Program-made: the position numbers and the translations under genes
Assembly: GCF_015999545.1 (NCBI RefSeq)
Contig: NZ_CP065546.1
Location: 1,116,001 to 1,180,000, forward strand
Source of the DNA: Lysinibacillus sp. JNUCC-52
Lineage (GTDB): Bacteria > Bacillota > Bacilli > Bacillales_A > Planococcaceae
Length of the DNA: 64,000 nt
Reading direction: 5' to 3'
The notes under the pieces: model-generated
Database searches by the model: none
Told to the model about the DNA's origin: nothing
Seen by the model: only the letters and a program-made list of their open reading frames with translations
Shown here: positions 8,660-18,009 of the stretch, piece after piece
How positions within the stretch are numbered: position 1 is the stretch's first letter
Layout: the number at the start of each line of letters is the position of its first letter

Positions 8660-9493
8660 ATGATTTCGCGATATAAGCTTATTGCGCTTAGTATGATTAC
8701 TTTAGGTATTTTGCTTGCCGTCATTGGTTTTTCCTCTGGAGGAAAATTGAATATCGTACAAGAGGGTAATGGCTTCACTGTACCTGCTAAAAATGGGCTC
8801 GAAAATAATTTTTATACACTTGAAGCATTTACAGACCTGCACATAAACAATGACTACGGGGATGTTGAAATACTTCAGTCAGATAATTATTCATTAGAAA
8901 CAAACGTTATGAAAAATACGGATGTGACTTATAGCATTAAAGATGGTACTTTGACAGTTGAAACGAAAAGTAAAAGAAAAAGTGGCATGTCGATTGGCAT
9001 TGGCTCATGGAAGTCACCCTCCATAAAAATTACGGTTCCAAAAGATACAAAATTAAATTCGCTAGTGATTGACAGTAATTTTGGCGATACAATACTTAAA
9101 GGTTTCCACTACAAACAACTCAATGTTAAAGAGGATTATGGCGATATCCTACTGAAAAATATTACTGGAGAAAAAACGGAAATAACACAGGCATTCGGTG
9201 ATTTAACGCTTGACCAATTTAATGGTAACGGCTTTATTGTTGAGAGCGAGCATGGGGATATCAATATAAATGGGACACTTAACGGTCAATCTAAGATTAC
9301 CTCTAGCTTTGGAGATACTTCGCTACACTTAGACAATAACAAAAGTGATATAGGATTCGAATTAAAAACAAGCTTTGGCGATATTACAGTGAATGATAGT
9401 TCTCAAAATAGTAAAGTTTCACAGCTACATGCAGGAGAAAATCAGCTTAGTATTTCTCTTTCTCATGGAGATATAGAATTATCTTTAAAATAA
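8660..9493 (+). CDS. DUF4097 beta-strand repeat protein, membrane-anchored
   Basis: 277 residues. A single hydrophobic segment at about 7-24 serves as signal or anchor. The rest is a repeated beta-strand domain with recurring GD(V/I/T) turns (DYGDVEIL, NFGDTIL, DYGDILL, AFGDLTL, EHGDINI, SFGDTSL, SFGDITV, SHGDIEL), typical of DUF4097 beta-solenoids related to LiaG. It is probably exposed outside the membrane. Last gene of the padR operon, with a bidirectional terminator after it. Biochemical function unknown. Confidence 0.88.
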   Translation: MISRYKLIALSMITLGILLAVIGFSSGGKLNIVQEGNGFTVPAKNGLENNFYTLEAFTDLHINNDYGDVEILQSDNYSLETNVMKNTDVTYSIKDGTLTVETKSKRKSGMSIGIGSWKSPSIKITVPKDTKLNSLVIDSNFGDTILKGFHYKQLNVKEDYGDILLKNITGEKTEITQAFGDLTLDQFNGNGFIVESEHGDININGTLNGQSKITSSFGDTSLHLDNNKSDIGFELKTSFGDITVNDSSQNSKVSQLHAGENQLSISLSHGDIELSLK

Positions 9494-9520
9494 TAGATAG
9501 AACAGCCGTTAGTATAACTA

Positions 9521-9560
9521 AAAGCTGCATGGAAATTAATAACCATGCAGCTTTCTTTTT
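9521..9560. terminator. bidirectional terminator between the DUF4097 gene and birA
   Basis: Arms AAAGCTGCATGG and CCATGCAGCTTT with a 10-nt loop, followed on the plus strand by CTTTTTT. The converging genes on both sides can share it. Confidence 0.85.
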
Positions 9561-10543
9561 TATAAAATTTTAATATCTCCCGAATAAATTGTTCGAATTG
9601 TACCATCTTCTAATGTTAGCTGTAGCACGCCTTCATCTGTAATGCCGCTTGCAATTCCTTCAAAACGTTCGCGTAAAGTGGTCACCTCAATACGCTGTCC
9701 TATTGTGCATGACATTTGCTCCCATAGCTCCTTAATGCTAGAGAAGCCCTCTTTTACGAAAAGCTCAGTAAACTGCTCTAAATATTGTAAAATCGTTGCA
9801 ACAAGCGCGGCACGATTAATTTCCTCTCCTGCAGCTAATCGTAGCGATGTGGCAATATCTGCGATGTCAGGTGAAAAATCATTTTCTTGCTGGTTGGCAT
9901 TGATACCGATCCCTACAAGTAATGCTTGTACAAGGTCAGCCTCTGCTTGCATTTCTGTTAAAATTCCTGTACATTTTTTGCCGTTTATTAGTAAATCATT
10001 TGGCCATTTTATGGCAGGCTCAACATTTTTGTATAAAGTTTTAATCGCCATTGTCACTGCTACGGCTACGACAAGTGTAAATGAAGACGCTTGCTGTGGT
10101 GATACATCTGGTCGTAAAATAATGGTCATCCAAATACCCGTGCCTTTTGCTGATTCCCATGGTCTAGACATGCGACCACGTCCTGCCGTTTGCTCTTCAC
10201 CAATGACAATCGTTCCATCTGGCGCACCTTCTTGTGCTAGCTTATGCGCAATTGTTTGTGTGGAATCCACCACATCAAAATAGTGAATTTCTCGTCCTAA
10301 CCACTCTGTTTTTAAAAATAATTCTAATTGTGTTGGACTTAAAGTATTCGGCACACCAGTTAACACATAACCTTTTTTCTTAACGGTTTCAAAAGTATAG
10401 CCTTCCTCCTGTAGCGTCTGCATATGCTTCCAAATCGCCGTACGTGATACACCTAGTGAATCTGCCAATTCTTGTCCTGAAACCGCCTCACCACTCGCTA
10501 CTAATAATCTTTTTAAAATTTCATCTTTCATGGACATACTCAT
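9560..10543 (-). CDS. birA: bifunctional biotin-[acetyl-CoA-carboxylase] ligase / biotin repressor
   Basis: 327 residues from ATG 10543; a TTG two codons earlier and ATGs two and four codons later are alternatives. An N-terminal helix-turn-helix (SGQELADSLGVSRTAIWKHM) shows it is the repressor-type BirA. The catalytic domain has GRGRMSRPW (biotinyl-AMP loop) and KWPNDLLINGKKCTGILTE with the catalytic lysine. It biotinylates the AccB carrier and represses biotin genes. In B. subtilis birA follows cca, as here, but a GNAT gene has been inserted. Confidence 0.95.
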   Translation of the reverse strand: MSMSMKDEILKRLLVASGEAVSGQELADSLGVSRTAIWKHMQTLQEEGYTFETVKKKGYVLTGVPNTLSPTQLELFLKTEWLGREIHYFDVVDSTQTIAHKLAQEGAPDGTIVIGEEQTAGRGRMSRPWESAKGTGIWMTIILRPDVSPQQASSFTLVVAVAVTMAIKTLYKNVEPAIKWPNDLLINGKKCTGILTEMQAEADLVQALLVGIGINANQQENDFSPDIADIATSLRLAAGEEINRAALVATILQYLEQFTELFVKEGFSSIKELWEQMSCTIGQRIEVTTLRERFEGIASGITDEGVLQLTLEDGTIRTIYSGDIKIL

Positions 10544-10631
10544 TCTCAAACCAATCCTTTAGTATTTTTCTTCATTGCAATCTTGAATTACGAACGAACA
10601 TCAATGGGTTAACACAAAAGGTCATTAAGAT

Positions 10632-11162
10632 TTACCATTCATGCATTAAAATACTGTATAAAAGAGAATCTCGCCAGCCATCTCTTAATAACAAATCTTG
10701 TCGTATTCTACCTTCATTGGTCATGCCGACTTTTTCTAACACTTTTGCAGAGCCAACATTTCTTGGGTCACAAGTGGCGAAAATACGGTGTAAATTCAAT
10801 GTCTTAAATCCAAAATCAATTAGCAGCTTCGATACTTCTGTTGCATATCCGTTCGCCCAATAATCTGGATGAATAATATAACCAATCTCACCTTGTCTAT
10901 TCGAACTATCTCGAATATTAATCTCTCCAGCACCAATTACCTGTTCCTTTACAATGACGGCAAAAACAAAGCGACTTCTAGGTATGATTGAAGCATCTAA
11001 CATTACTTGTGTGACAAACTCATATGACTCTTTTTCGGAGTTCGGACCCCAAGGTTGATATTGACAAACAATTGGTTGAGATGCGTATGCATGCACGGCT
11101 TCCCAATCCTGACGTTCCATCGCTCTTAGTATAACGCTTTCCCCTTTTAAATGGTCGATCAT
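10632..11162 (-). CDS. GNAT acetyltransferase, RimJ/RimL type
   Basis: 176 residues from the ATG 6 bases after AAAGGGGG. Fold features of RimL-type N-acetyltransferases: start LKGESVILRAME, core IGYIIHPDYWANGYATEVSKLL with the acetyl-CoA-binding loop, and NVGSAKVLEKVGMTNEG near the end. Such enzymes acetylate protein N-termini or small amines; the substrate is not readable. It sits between cca and birA, an insertion relative to B. subtilis order. Confidence 0.88.
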   Translation of the reverse strand: MIDHLKGESVILRAMERQDWEAVHAYASQPIVCQYQPWGPNSEKESYEFVTQVMLDASIIPRSRFVFAVIVKEQVIGAGEINIRDSSNRQGEIGYIIHPDYWANGYATEVSKLLIDFGFKTLNLHRIFATCDPRNVGSAKVLEKVGMTNEGRIRQDLLLRDGWRDSLLYSILMHEW

Positions 11163-11219
11163 CATCAACCCCCTTTGATTGAAATTTTATTTATGTATAA
11201 ATCGTTTTCGTTTCATCCT

Positions 11220-11269
11220 TAAAAAAATAAGCAAGTGACCTTTTAATGACGTACTTTCAATGGTCACTT
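11220..11269 (-). terminator. terminator after cca
   Basis: Minus strand: stem AAGTGACC/GGTCACTT (11262-11269 with 11233-11240), then GCTTATTTTTTT. Confidence 0.72.
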
Positions 11270-11307
11270 ATTGTCACTTGCCCTATTTTCATTTTATAAT
11301 CCACTAG

Positions 11308-12483
11308 TCATCCTTCAAGGTCATACTCCCGCTCAAACCAATCTTTGATGTCTTTGCGCTCATTAGACAGTTCCCCATTAATAACAGCCGTTAAAATCAA
11401 TTGCAAGGCTTCTTTTAACCATGGTCCTCGATTTTGTCCAGACCATTGTAGTAAATCCATTCCATTTACTACAAGCTCTTGGCGATGTCTTATTGGTAAG
11501 CGTGCCTGAGCCTCCCGTATACTTTGCTGCGAGTTGGTCGCTAGTTCTTTCAATTGCGCAAAATATTGTGCTGTTTCGAGCTCCTCTAACGAATACGTAA
11601 AATAGTCCATACTTGTCCAGCCTTTTTGTAGCGCATGAAACGCACTTAAAACAGCTTTAACAAATGCCATTTCCTTATTAGACAAACGATAGGTACGCAA
11701 TACTTCCTGCCATTGCTCTTCTTGTAGAAGAGCAAAATACGCCCAACCACAAGTTGCATTTTTTACAGAAAAACCATGCCAATGCTCTCCTTGAAAGTTA
11801 CCTTGCAAATAGGATACTAGTCCACTTTCTTCAAGCTTTCGAATGCCATTATAAACTTCTTTTCCTACCCAAAGCTTATCAAGTTCAGCCTTAATGCGCT
11901 CTTTGGCAACCCATGCGATATCTGAAGCTTTTTCCTGCATTGCTTGAAGTGTCTTGGCCTCGATAGTAAAGCCAAGCTGTGCTGAAAAACGCACAGCCCT
12001 TAGCATTCGTAAGGCATCCTCAGCAAAACGTACTTTGGCTTCTCCTACTGCTCGAATCACACCAGTCTCAATATCACGTTGTCCACCATAAAAATCTACA
12101 AGCGAGCCATCTCGACGCATAGCTATCGCATTCATCGTAAAGTCACGACGCTGTAAATCTTCTTCTAGAGAGCGAACAAAATGAACCTCCTCTGGTCTTC
12201 GATGATCCGAATATTCTCCGTCCGTACGATAGGTTGTTACTTCAACGGGTGCTGTCGGCTCAAGAACAAGCACAGTGCCGTGTTGAATACCAATATCAAC
12301 CGTACGATTAAAAACAGTTTTAACTTCTTGTGGCAATGCATTTGTCGCTACATCGACATCATGTACAGAACGATTTAATAGGGCGTCTCGCACAGCTCCG
12401 CCTACGACAACTGCCTCAAAGCCCGCCTCCTCCAATTGTTCAATAACGGAGAAGGCAGCCTGCCATTCTTTATTGTTTTGCAT
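11308..12483 (-). CDS. cca: CCA tRNA nucleotidyltransferase
   Basis: 391 residues from ATG 12483; the upstream frame extends deep into bshA and is unlikely to be translated. It adds or repairs the 3' CCA of tRNAs. Class II features: [20 protein letters not shown] (pol beta-like head with the DxD carboxylates), [16 protein letters not shown], and [10 protein letters not shown] followed by [12 protein letters not shown]. The ATG lies 14 bp inside the 3' end of bshA, implying coupling. Confidence 0.94.
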   Translation of the reverse strand: MQNNKEWQAAFSVIEQLEEAGFEAVVVGGAVRDALLNRSVHDVDVATNALPQEVKTVFNRTVDIGIQHGTVLVLEPTAPVEVTTYRTDGEYSDHRRPEEVHFVRSLEEDLQRRDFTMNAIAMRRDGSLVDFYGGQRDIETGVIRAVGEAKVRFAEDALRMLRAVRFSAQLGFTIEAKTLQAMQEKASDIAWVAKERIKAELDKLWVGKEVYNGIRKLEESGLVSYLQGNFQGEHWHGFSVKNATCGWAYFALLQEEQWQEVLRTYRLSNKEMAFVKAVLSAFHALQKGWTSMDYFTYSLEELETAQYFAQLKELATNSQQSIREAQARLPIRHRQELVVNGMDLLQWSGQNRGPWLKEALQLILTAVINGELSNERKDIKDWFEREYDLEG

Positions 12484-13615
12484 GGTTTTTTTCAGCAACC
12501 TTTTCATACAGTTGTTCATACTGCTCAACAATTTTAGATGAGTGGAATTTTCCACTCACTGCACGCATTGCTGCTTCGCGGAAACGAAGTAATTTATCTT
12601 CATCGTTCAGTAACTGTACAGCATAGTCAGCTACAGCATCCGTATCGCCTAATTCCACTAAATAGCCATCTACACCATGATCAATGACTTCTGGTATCCC
12701 ACCAACGGTCGTACCGATACATGGCACACCACAAGCCATTGCTTCAAGCAAGACAAGTCCAAAAGATTCTTGTTGTGAAAGTAACAGCTTTAAATCACTA
12801 ATAGCGTATAATTCAGCTAAATTTTCTTGTTTGCCTAAAAATAAAACGTCCTTAACATATGGGCTTTCTTTTACTTGATCCATCACACGATGCTTTTCAG
12901 GTCCATCCCCTACTAACAGTAGCTTCGCTTTTACATTTTCACGGATTTTCATAAACGCATCGACAATATGAGGGAGGTTTTTAATTTTTCGGAAGTTAGA
13001 AACATGAATAATAACTTTTTCATCTTCTTGAATGCCAAACTGCTCTTTTAAGTTACCAGCATTTTGCGGACGATAGACACGCTCATCCACGAAGTTGTAT
13101 ATCGTTTCAATTGGCTTAACAGTATCAATAAGTTCGTAGGTTTGCTCTTTTAGTGACTCTGAAACTGCTGTCACAATGTCAGATTTATCAATACCATATT
13201 TAATAGCTTGTGACAGTGTAGAATCCTGTCCAAGAACGGAAATATCCGTACCATGGAGCGTTGTCACAATGCCAATATTTTGCCCACTCATTTCTCGGGC
13301 TAGTACCGCACATACGGCATGTGGGATTGCATAATGTACATGTAGCACGTCTAACCCTTCATCTTTAATCACGTCCGCCATTTTACTCGCTAATGCAATA
13401 TCATATGGCGAATACTGAAATACTGAATAATTGTTCACTTCTACTTCATGGAAAAAGACGGTCGGATAAATTTTATTCAATCGAAATGGTACGCTTGAGG
13501 TGATGAAATGAATTTCGTGCCCTCTCTCTGCTAGCATTTTTCCTAATTCTGTTGCAATTACACCAGAGCCTCCAACTGTTGGATAACAGGTAATGCCGAT
13601 TTTTAGCTTTCTCAT
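12470..13615 (-). CDS. bshA: N-acetyl-alpha-D-glucosaminyl L-malate synthase (bacillithiol step 1)
   Basis: 381 residues, GT4 glycosyltransferase. N-terminal [20 protein letters not shown] is the acceptor-binding start, and [16 protein letters not shown] carries the donor-binding glutamates in the C-terminal half. It transfers GlcNAc from UDP-GlcNAc to L-malate, the first step to bacillithiol. In B. subtilis bshB1, the GlcNAc-malate deacetylase, lies immediately upstream; here only 31 bp separate mgsA and bshA, so it is absent from this locus. The later ypdA gene supports an active bacillithiol system. Confidence 0.94.
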   Translation of the reverse strand: MRKLKIGITCYPTVGGSGVIATELGKMLAERGHEIHFITSSVPFRLNKIYPTVFFHEVEVNNYSVFQYSPYDIALASKMADVIKDEGLDVLHVHYAIPHAVCAVLAREMSGQNIGIVTTLHGTDISVLGQDSTLSQAIKYGIDKSDIVTAVSESLKEQTYELIDTVKPIETIYNFVDERVYRPQNAGNLKEQFGIQEDEKVIIHVSNFRKIKNLPHIVDAFMKIRENVKAKLLLVGDGPEKHRVMDQVKESPYVKDVLFLGKQENLAELYAISDLKLLLSQQESFGLVLLEAMACGVPCIGTTVGGIPEVIDHGVDGYLVELGDTDAVADYAVQLLNDEDKLLRFREAAMRAVSGKFHSSKIVEQYEQLYEKVAEKNHAKQ

Positions 13616-13646
13616 TCGATAATCATCCTTTCTGAATTCACGTCTT

Positions 13647-14051
13647 TTAGTCTCGTCTTTCTTGAATCAGTCTCCAATCCACAAAGCCCTCTTGTAGGCC
13701 CTTTAGTAGTATTTCTGCAGTTCCCATATTTGTTGCCAGTGGCACTTGGTAAACATCACAAAGACGGATAAGTGCAGAAACATCTGGCTCATGTGGTTGT
13801 GCTGTTAATGGATCACGGAAGAAAATGACCATGTCCATATCATTATTGGCAATCATAGCGCCAATTTGTTGGTCCCCTCCAAGCGGACCCGAGCGGAAAC
13901 GTGTAACCTCTAAGCTTGTTGCATCGATAACACGTTGCCCTGTTGTACCTGTTGCGTAAAGTGTATGTTCATTTAAAATATCACGATACGCGATAGCAAA
14001 CTGTACTAGATTATCTTTTTTACGATCATGTGCAATTAATGCGATTTTCAT
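13647..14051 (-). CDS. mgsA: methylglyoxal synthase
   Basis: 134 residues, usual length. It converts dihydroxyacetone phosphate to methylglyoxal and phosphate. Start [13 protein letters not shown] has the conserved His and Asp; [18 protein letters not shown] and [14 protein letters not shown] carry the phosphate-binding loop and catalytic aspartates. Methylglyoxal is detoxified partly through bacillithiol, which gives a rationale for its place next to bshA. Confidence 0.96.
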   Translation of the reverse strand: MKIALIAHDRKKDNLVQFAIAYRDILNEHTLYATGTTGQRVIDATSLEVTRFRSGPLGGDQQIGAMIANNDMDMVIFFRDPLTAQPHEPDVSALIRLCDVYQVPLATNMGTAEILLKGLQEGFVDWRLIQERRD

Positions 14052-14069
14052 AAGTTTTCCATCCGTTCT

Positions 14070-14867
14070 TTAGATGATGTTTTCTAAACCATAAACTAGC
14101 TGATCCATTTTCATAACTTCTTCTACACAAAATGCAACGCCAGACATAAAGGAATTACGATTTAATGAGTCATGACGGATTGTTAATAATTGACCGTCTC
14201 CTCCAAACAATACTTGCTGATGTGCCACTAAACCAGGTAAGCGAACAGAATGAATTCGCATACCATCAAAATCAGCCCCTCTTGCGCCTTCAATCGTTTC
14301 TTTTTCCTGTGGATGACCTTGCGTTTTTTGTGCTCGCACCTCTTGGATCAGTTGTGCTGTTTTGACACCAGTACCAGATGGTGCATCCAACTTTTGGTCA
14401 TGGTGCATTTCAATGATTTCTACATCGGGTAAGTATTTTGCTGCTTCTTTAGCGAATTTCATCATCAGGATTGCCCCAATCGCAAAGTTCGGTGCAATAA
14501 TGCATCCTAACTCCTTCTCATTAGCAAGTGCTGATAATTCTTCAAGTTGCGCATCTGTAAAACCAGTTGTGCCAATAACTGGTCGTACATTTAAATTTAA
14601 AGCTTCTTTTGTATGATTATATACTGCATGTGGATTCGTTAAATCTACTAATACGTCAGGTGCAGTTACTTCTACTAGCTCATTCATATCTGTAAAGATT
14701 GGTGCTGTATAACTTGCTGGAAACATCTCTAAATCAGCTAATGTCTGGCCAACCTCTTTATAATCAAGTACAGCTACTAACTCCATTTTGGCATGTTTCA
14801 TAACTGTATGTACAGCTTCAGCTCCCATTTTTCCTCTTGGCCCTGCAATTGCTACACGAATCGACAT
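14070..14867 (-). CDS. dapB: 4-hydroxy-tetrahydrodipicolinate reductase
   Basis: 265 residues. N-terminal Rossmann motif GPRGKMG (9-15); GTTGF around residue 100; catalytic HHDQKLDAPSGTG with the conserved His-His and Lys. It reduces hydroxy-tetrahydrodipicolinate in the lysine/diaminopimelate pathway, which also supplies dipicolinate to spores. The ATG overlaps the ypjD stop by one base (TAATG). Confidence 0.96.
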   Translation of the reverse strand: MSIRVAIAGPRGKMGAEAVHTVMKHAKMELVAVLDYKEVGQTLADLEMFPASYTAPIFTDMNELVEVTAPDVLVDLTNPHAVYNHTKEALNLNVRPVIGTTGFTDAQLEELSALANEKELGCIIAPNFAIGAILMMKFAKEAAKYLPDVEIIEMHHDQKLDAPSGTGVKTAQLIQEVRAQKTQGHPQEKETIEGARGADFDGMRIHSVRLPGLVAHQQVLFGGDGQLLTIRHDSLNRNSFMSGVAFCVEEVMKMDQLVYGLENII

Positions 14868-15202
14868 TATTCCTCTTCCTTTCTTGTCCAGCGATCCTTA
14901 TCTCTCGTTTCAAATTTATGTATGACGCGTAAAAGTGCCTCATCTAATTTTATACCTTGAGCATTAGCAAAGCATACTAAAACAAAGAAAAAGTCACCTA
15001 ATTCTTCTTCAATACTATTCGTTTCTTCAGAGCTCTTTTTCTTTTTCTGCCCGTATACGTCCTGTACTTCGCGTGACAATTCTCCAAGCTCTTCCGTTAA
15101 ACGTGCGAGTAGTTCAAAAGGAGGGAAATAACCTTCCTTAAATTGCCCAATATAGTCATCCACACGTTTTTGCAAGGCTTGCATCGTTATCTGTTCTGTC
15201 AT
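14867..15202 (-). CDS. ypjD: MazG-like nucleotide pyrophosphohydrolase (YpjD family)
   Basis: 111 residues, one MazG-type helical domain. EELGELSREVQD and EEELGDFFFVLVCFAN are the metal-binding EExxE and ExxD motifs. The family hydrolyses nucleoside triphosphates to monophosphates for pool cleaning; the substrate of YpjD is not settled. First gene of the ypjD-dapB-mgsA-bshA-cca series, as in B. subtilis. Confidence 0.9.
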   Translation of the reverse strand: MTEQITMQALQKRVDDYIGQFKEGYFPPFELLARLTEELGELSREVQDVYGQKKKKSSEETNSIEEELGDFFFVLVCFANAQGIKLDEALLRVIHKFETRDKDRWTRKEEE

Positions 15203-15316
15203 CCCATATCACACTCCTAATTACCATCGTATAAAATTTACACCATTGTTGTCAAAAACAATAAAATGACAGATAATAAAACCACTACTTCATAGTTAGG
15301 AATTACAGGAGGTCTT

Positions 15317-16186
15317 ATGTTCAAACAGATCAGAATTCGTAATATTATCGCAATAATGCTCGGAGCAGCCATTTATAGCTTTGGTTTTGTACACTTTAAT
15401 ATGCAAAATCAGCTAGGTGAAGGTGGTTTTAGTGGGATTACCCTTGTTCTCTATTTTACACTAGGTTGGGATCCCGCATTACTTAATTTAATCTTGAATA
15501 TTCCAATGTTTATTTTAGGTTGGCGCCTACTTGGAAAAAAATCTTTTATCTACACATTAATAGGTACAATTTCAGTATCCATTTTCCTGAAAATATTTCA
15601 GAAATACCAGTTCACGATTCATTTAGAGGATGATTTATTCCTCGTGGCACTGTTTGCTGGTGTTTTCGTTGGACTAGGGCTCGGTATTGTTTTCCGCTTC
15701 GGTGGCACTACTGGCGGTGTGGATATATTAGCACGTCTCGGCCATAAATATCTAGGCTGGAGCATGGGGAAAACAATGTTTATTTTCGATGCTATTGTTA
15801 TTATAATATCGTGGCTAACATTTTTAGATGCACGTTCTATGATGTATACGCTAGTTGCTGTCTTTGTAGGTGCACGCGTTATTGATTTTGTTCAGGATGG
15901 TGCCTATGCAGGACGTGGAGCACTCATTATTTCTGAGAAATCGAGTGCAATTGCGGATATGATTGCATTACGTATGGAACGAGGCGTTACGATTTTAGAA
16001 GGGCATGGTCACTTTACAAAGCAAGCCAAAGAAGTGATTTACTGCGTTGTTGGACGCAATGAAGTTGTACGTTTAAAATCGATTATCCATGAAGTTGATC
16101 CTCATGCGTTCGTCTCCATTTCGGAAGTTCGTGATGTGGCGGGAGAAGGCTTCACGCTCGACGATCAAAAACAACCATTACATTAA
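15317..16186 (+). CDS. YitT-family membrane protein (YpjC-like, DUF2179 C-terminus)
   Basis: 289 residues. Five or six hydrophobic segments span about residues 8-200, including GGFSGITLVLYF and FGGTTGGVDILARLGHKY, the YitT signature. A soluble C-terminal DUF2179 domain follows (RGVTILEGHGHFTKQAKEVIY, HEVDPHAFVSISEVRDV). Function is uncertain, with a transport role suspected. Divergent from ypjD, matching the ypjC-ypjD neighbourhood of B. subtilis. RBS AGGAGG. Confidence 0.88.
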   Translation: MFKQIRIRNIIAIMLGAAIYSFGFVHFNMQNQLGEGGFSGITLVLYFTLGWDPALLNLILNIPMFILGWRLLGKKSFIYTLIGTISVSIFLKIFQKYQFTIHLEDDLFLVALFAGVFVGLGLGIVFRFGGTTGGVDILARLGHKYLGWSMGKTMFIFDAIVIIISWLTFLDARSMMYTLVAVFVGARVIDFVQDGAYAGRGALIISEKSSAIADMIALRMERGVTILEGHGHFTKQAKEVIYCVVGRNEVVRLKSIIHEVDPHAFVSISEVRDVAGEGFTLDDQKQPLH

Positions 16187-16191
16187 AATGA

Positions 16192-16232
16192 AAAAAGTGT
16201 TAGATTGACAGTAAATCAATCTAACACTTTTT
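16192..16232 (+). terminator. terminator after the YitT gene, near-identical to the one after fabI
   Basis: Arms AAAAAGTGTTAGATTGA and TCAATCTAACACTTTTT, a perfect 17-bp stem with a U-tract. The second arm is identical to that of the hairpin at 61815-61855, 45 kb away. Confidence 0.85.
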
Positions 16233-16257
16233 CTTGCTAAAGGACGATGTGATCCGC

Positions 16258-16402
16258 TACGGCGATTGCTTTTGTCTTATCGGCGATTCTTCGTGTCTTA
16301 TCGGCGATTGCTCGTGTTTTATCGGCGACTCATCGGCTTTTATCGGCGATTACACGTGCCTTATCGGCGATTCATCAACTTTTATCGGCGATTATTCCCT
16401 AC
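16258..16402 (+). repeat. tandem array, about seven 21-bp units with ATCGGCGATT core
   Basis: Six ATCGGCGA(T/C)T cores at exact 21-bp spacing after a first divergent unit (CTACGGCGATT). The 10-bp core is followed by about 7 variable bases and a T-rich end. A 69-residue frame crosses it with a 7-residue IGD repeat, but this follows from the 21-bp period. The array lies between the converging YitT and YugP-type genes. Confidence 0.88.
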
Positions 16403-16410
16403 ATACAAAT

Positions 16411-16452
16411 AAAAAACTTGTTATAGTGGTCATCCCACTATAACAAGTTTTT
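16411..16452. terminator. bidirectional terminator after the YugP-type protease gene
   Basis: Arms AACTTGTTATAGTGG and CCACTATAACAAGTT with a short loop, flanked by A-rich and T-rich runs. Confidence 0.88.
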
Positions 16453-16453
16453 C

Positions 16454-17140
16454 TTAGTCATCACTACGCATATTTGTAAAGATTAAAATTAATCGTAATA
16501 ATTCTAAAACAGCTACTGCTGTAGCAGCTACATAAGTTAACGCAGCGGCACTTAACACTTTACGCGCTGGACGTTCCTCTTCGTTCGTAATAATACCAAG
16601 TGAATTCATTTGCACGAGTGCACGCTTTGAAGCGTCAAACTCAACTGGTAATGTTACTAATTGGAACACTACACCTGCTGCTAATAGGACAATACCTAGC
16701 AATAACATATTAGATAAACCAGAAAAAATTCCGATCATAACAAAAACCCATGAGAAGCCAGATGAAAAATTAGCAACTGGAACAAGCTTACTACGTAAAG
16801 TAAGCATTGAATATGCCTCTTTATGTTGAATGGCATGGCCTACTTCGTGGGCAGCAACCGCTGCACCTGCTACACTTGCCTCATAAAAGTTACTTTCTGA
16901 TAATGCGACTGTTTTTGTCGCAGGGTTGTAGTGATCAGATAACACACCTTGTGTTGGTACAACTCGCACATCGTACAAGCCGTTCGCATCTAAGATCGCC
17001 CTTGCTACCTCAGCACCAGTTTGTCCCTTCATGGTACGTTCCTTTGCAAACTTATTATACGTACCTTTTACCTTCATTTGAGCGTACAATGGCAGTAGCA
17101 TAATAATCGCAAAATAAACAATATACATGCCTGTTGACAA
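16454..17140 (-). CDS. zinc metallopeptidase, YugP family, membrane-bound
   Basis: 228 residues. An N-terminal hydrophobic segment (3-20), then HEVGHAIQHKEAY (HExxH-type zinc site) near residue 97, then two or three membrane helices at about 120-165 and 200-225. Proteases of this family are thought to work at the membrane; the substrate is unknown. The start is a TTG placed 8 bases after AAAGGGG; an internal ATG four codons on is the alternative. It takes the place of ypjB in the B. subtilis order. Confidence 0.88.
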   Translation of the reverse strand: MSTGMYIVYFAIIMLLPLYAQMKVKGTYNKFAKERTMKGQTGAEVARAILDANGLYDVRVVPTQGVLSDHYNPATKTVALSESNFYEASVAGAAVAAHEVGHAIQHKEAYSMLTLRSKLVPVANFSSGFSWVFVMIGIFSGLSNMLLLGIVLLAAGVVFQLVTLPVEFDASKRALVQMNSLGIITNEEERPARKVLSAAALTYVAATAVAVLELLRLILIFTNMRSDD

Positions 17141-17188
17141 TTTCCTAACCCCTTTCTACCTCGATACTATAATTCTATAGAGATTTCC

Positions 17189-17785
17189 CTAATTGGGCAA
17201 ATATTTGCGCCACCTAATTGAGAAAATAGCAATGAAAATACAAGCAATTGATAACCAAAAAGTAAAATATCCAATAGCACTTGTATATTCCGCTAAATCA
17301 CGATACATTGGCATTTGCCCAAACACATAGTCTATGACATCATTATGCAAAGTCCAAACGGCTGCAACCGCAACATGCCAATACGAAAATACATATTTAC
17401 CGATGTAAAGGATTCCTTGAAATGCCATCGCAAAATGGGATCCGATAAGCATCCAACCTTGCCAGCCAATGTAGCCTGTTTCTACTAAAGTCCAAAGATT
17501 CATTACATCTGCCCAAATACCATATTTAACTAATGTGACAAGTGCTAACACTTCCATCAATGGCCATCTTTTTCCTACTATCCATGCCAACAGCACAAAA
17601 CAAAAAAACAAACTAGCAGTCGGACTATCTGGTACAAAAATATAAAAAATCGGCTTCGTAATCGCTAATTGCCAGCCATACCAATAATAGCCGTAAATCG
17701 TTCCTAACAAGTTGATAAGTAGTAATATGATTAAAAATGTTTTATGCGTAAGGAGGTACCAAATATTTGCACGTGTCATTTGCAT
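17189..17785 (-). CDS. ypjA: DUF1405 membrane protein (YpjA)
   Basis: 198 residues with about five or six hydrophobic helices and conserved tryptophans (YYWYGWQL, GYIGWQGWML, YWHVAVAAVW). This matches the DUF1405/YpjA family found next to qcrC in Bacillus. No catalytic motif is recognised and the function is unknown. RBS AAAGGAG precedes the ATG. It follows the qcr operon after a strong terminator, so it may be transcribed separately. Confidence 0.87.
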   Translation of the reverse strand: MQMTRANIWYLLTHKTFLIILLLINLLGTIYGYYWYGWQLAITKPIFYIFVPDSPTASLFFCFVLLAWIVGKRWPLMEVLALVTLVKYGIWADVMNLWTLVETGYIGWQGWMLIGSHFAMAFQGILYIGKYVFSYWHVAVAAVWTLHNDVIDYVFGQMPMYRDLAEYTSAIGYFTFWLSIACIFIAIFSIRWRKYLPN

Positions 17786-17975
17786 GATTAAAACTCCTTT
17801 ACTATCCGTCCATACTAAGATGTCTTTTTCTTTAATATTTATGTATTTTTTGGCGGCTACGCCTCTATGGCACTTATATGTTACAACAAGTGGCTAATTG
17901 CAATATGAAGTATTATTCATAGACTTTTCTCATTAATTATATCAAAAGCAAGTTCAAATGTTGAATAGAAGCTAG

Positions 17976-18005
17976 AAAAAAAGAGTCAGTTTCCCGACTC
18001 TTTTT
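17976..18005 (-). terminator. terminator after qcrC
   Basis: Stem AAAAAGAGTC/GACTCTTTTT with an 8-nt loop, U-tract on the minus strand (it is nearly symmetric). Confidence 0.85.
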
Positions 18006-18009
18006 GAAA

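Noticed and set aside
9642..10283. 213-residue plus-strand frame over birA
   Set aside because: Shadow of birA; composition (Ser/Ala/Thr-rich) and lack of RBS are typical of antisense frames.
16258..16402. CRISPR array
   Set aside because: The 10-bp core and 11-bp remainder are too short for repeat and spacer, and no cas genes are present.
16234..16443. 69-residue frame with repeated IGD heptads
   Set aside because: The 7-residue period follows from a 21-bp DNA repeat; there is no convincing RBS and the array is non-coding elsewhere.
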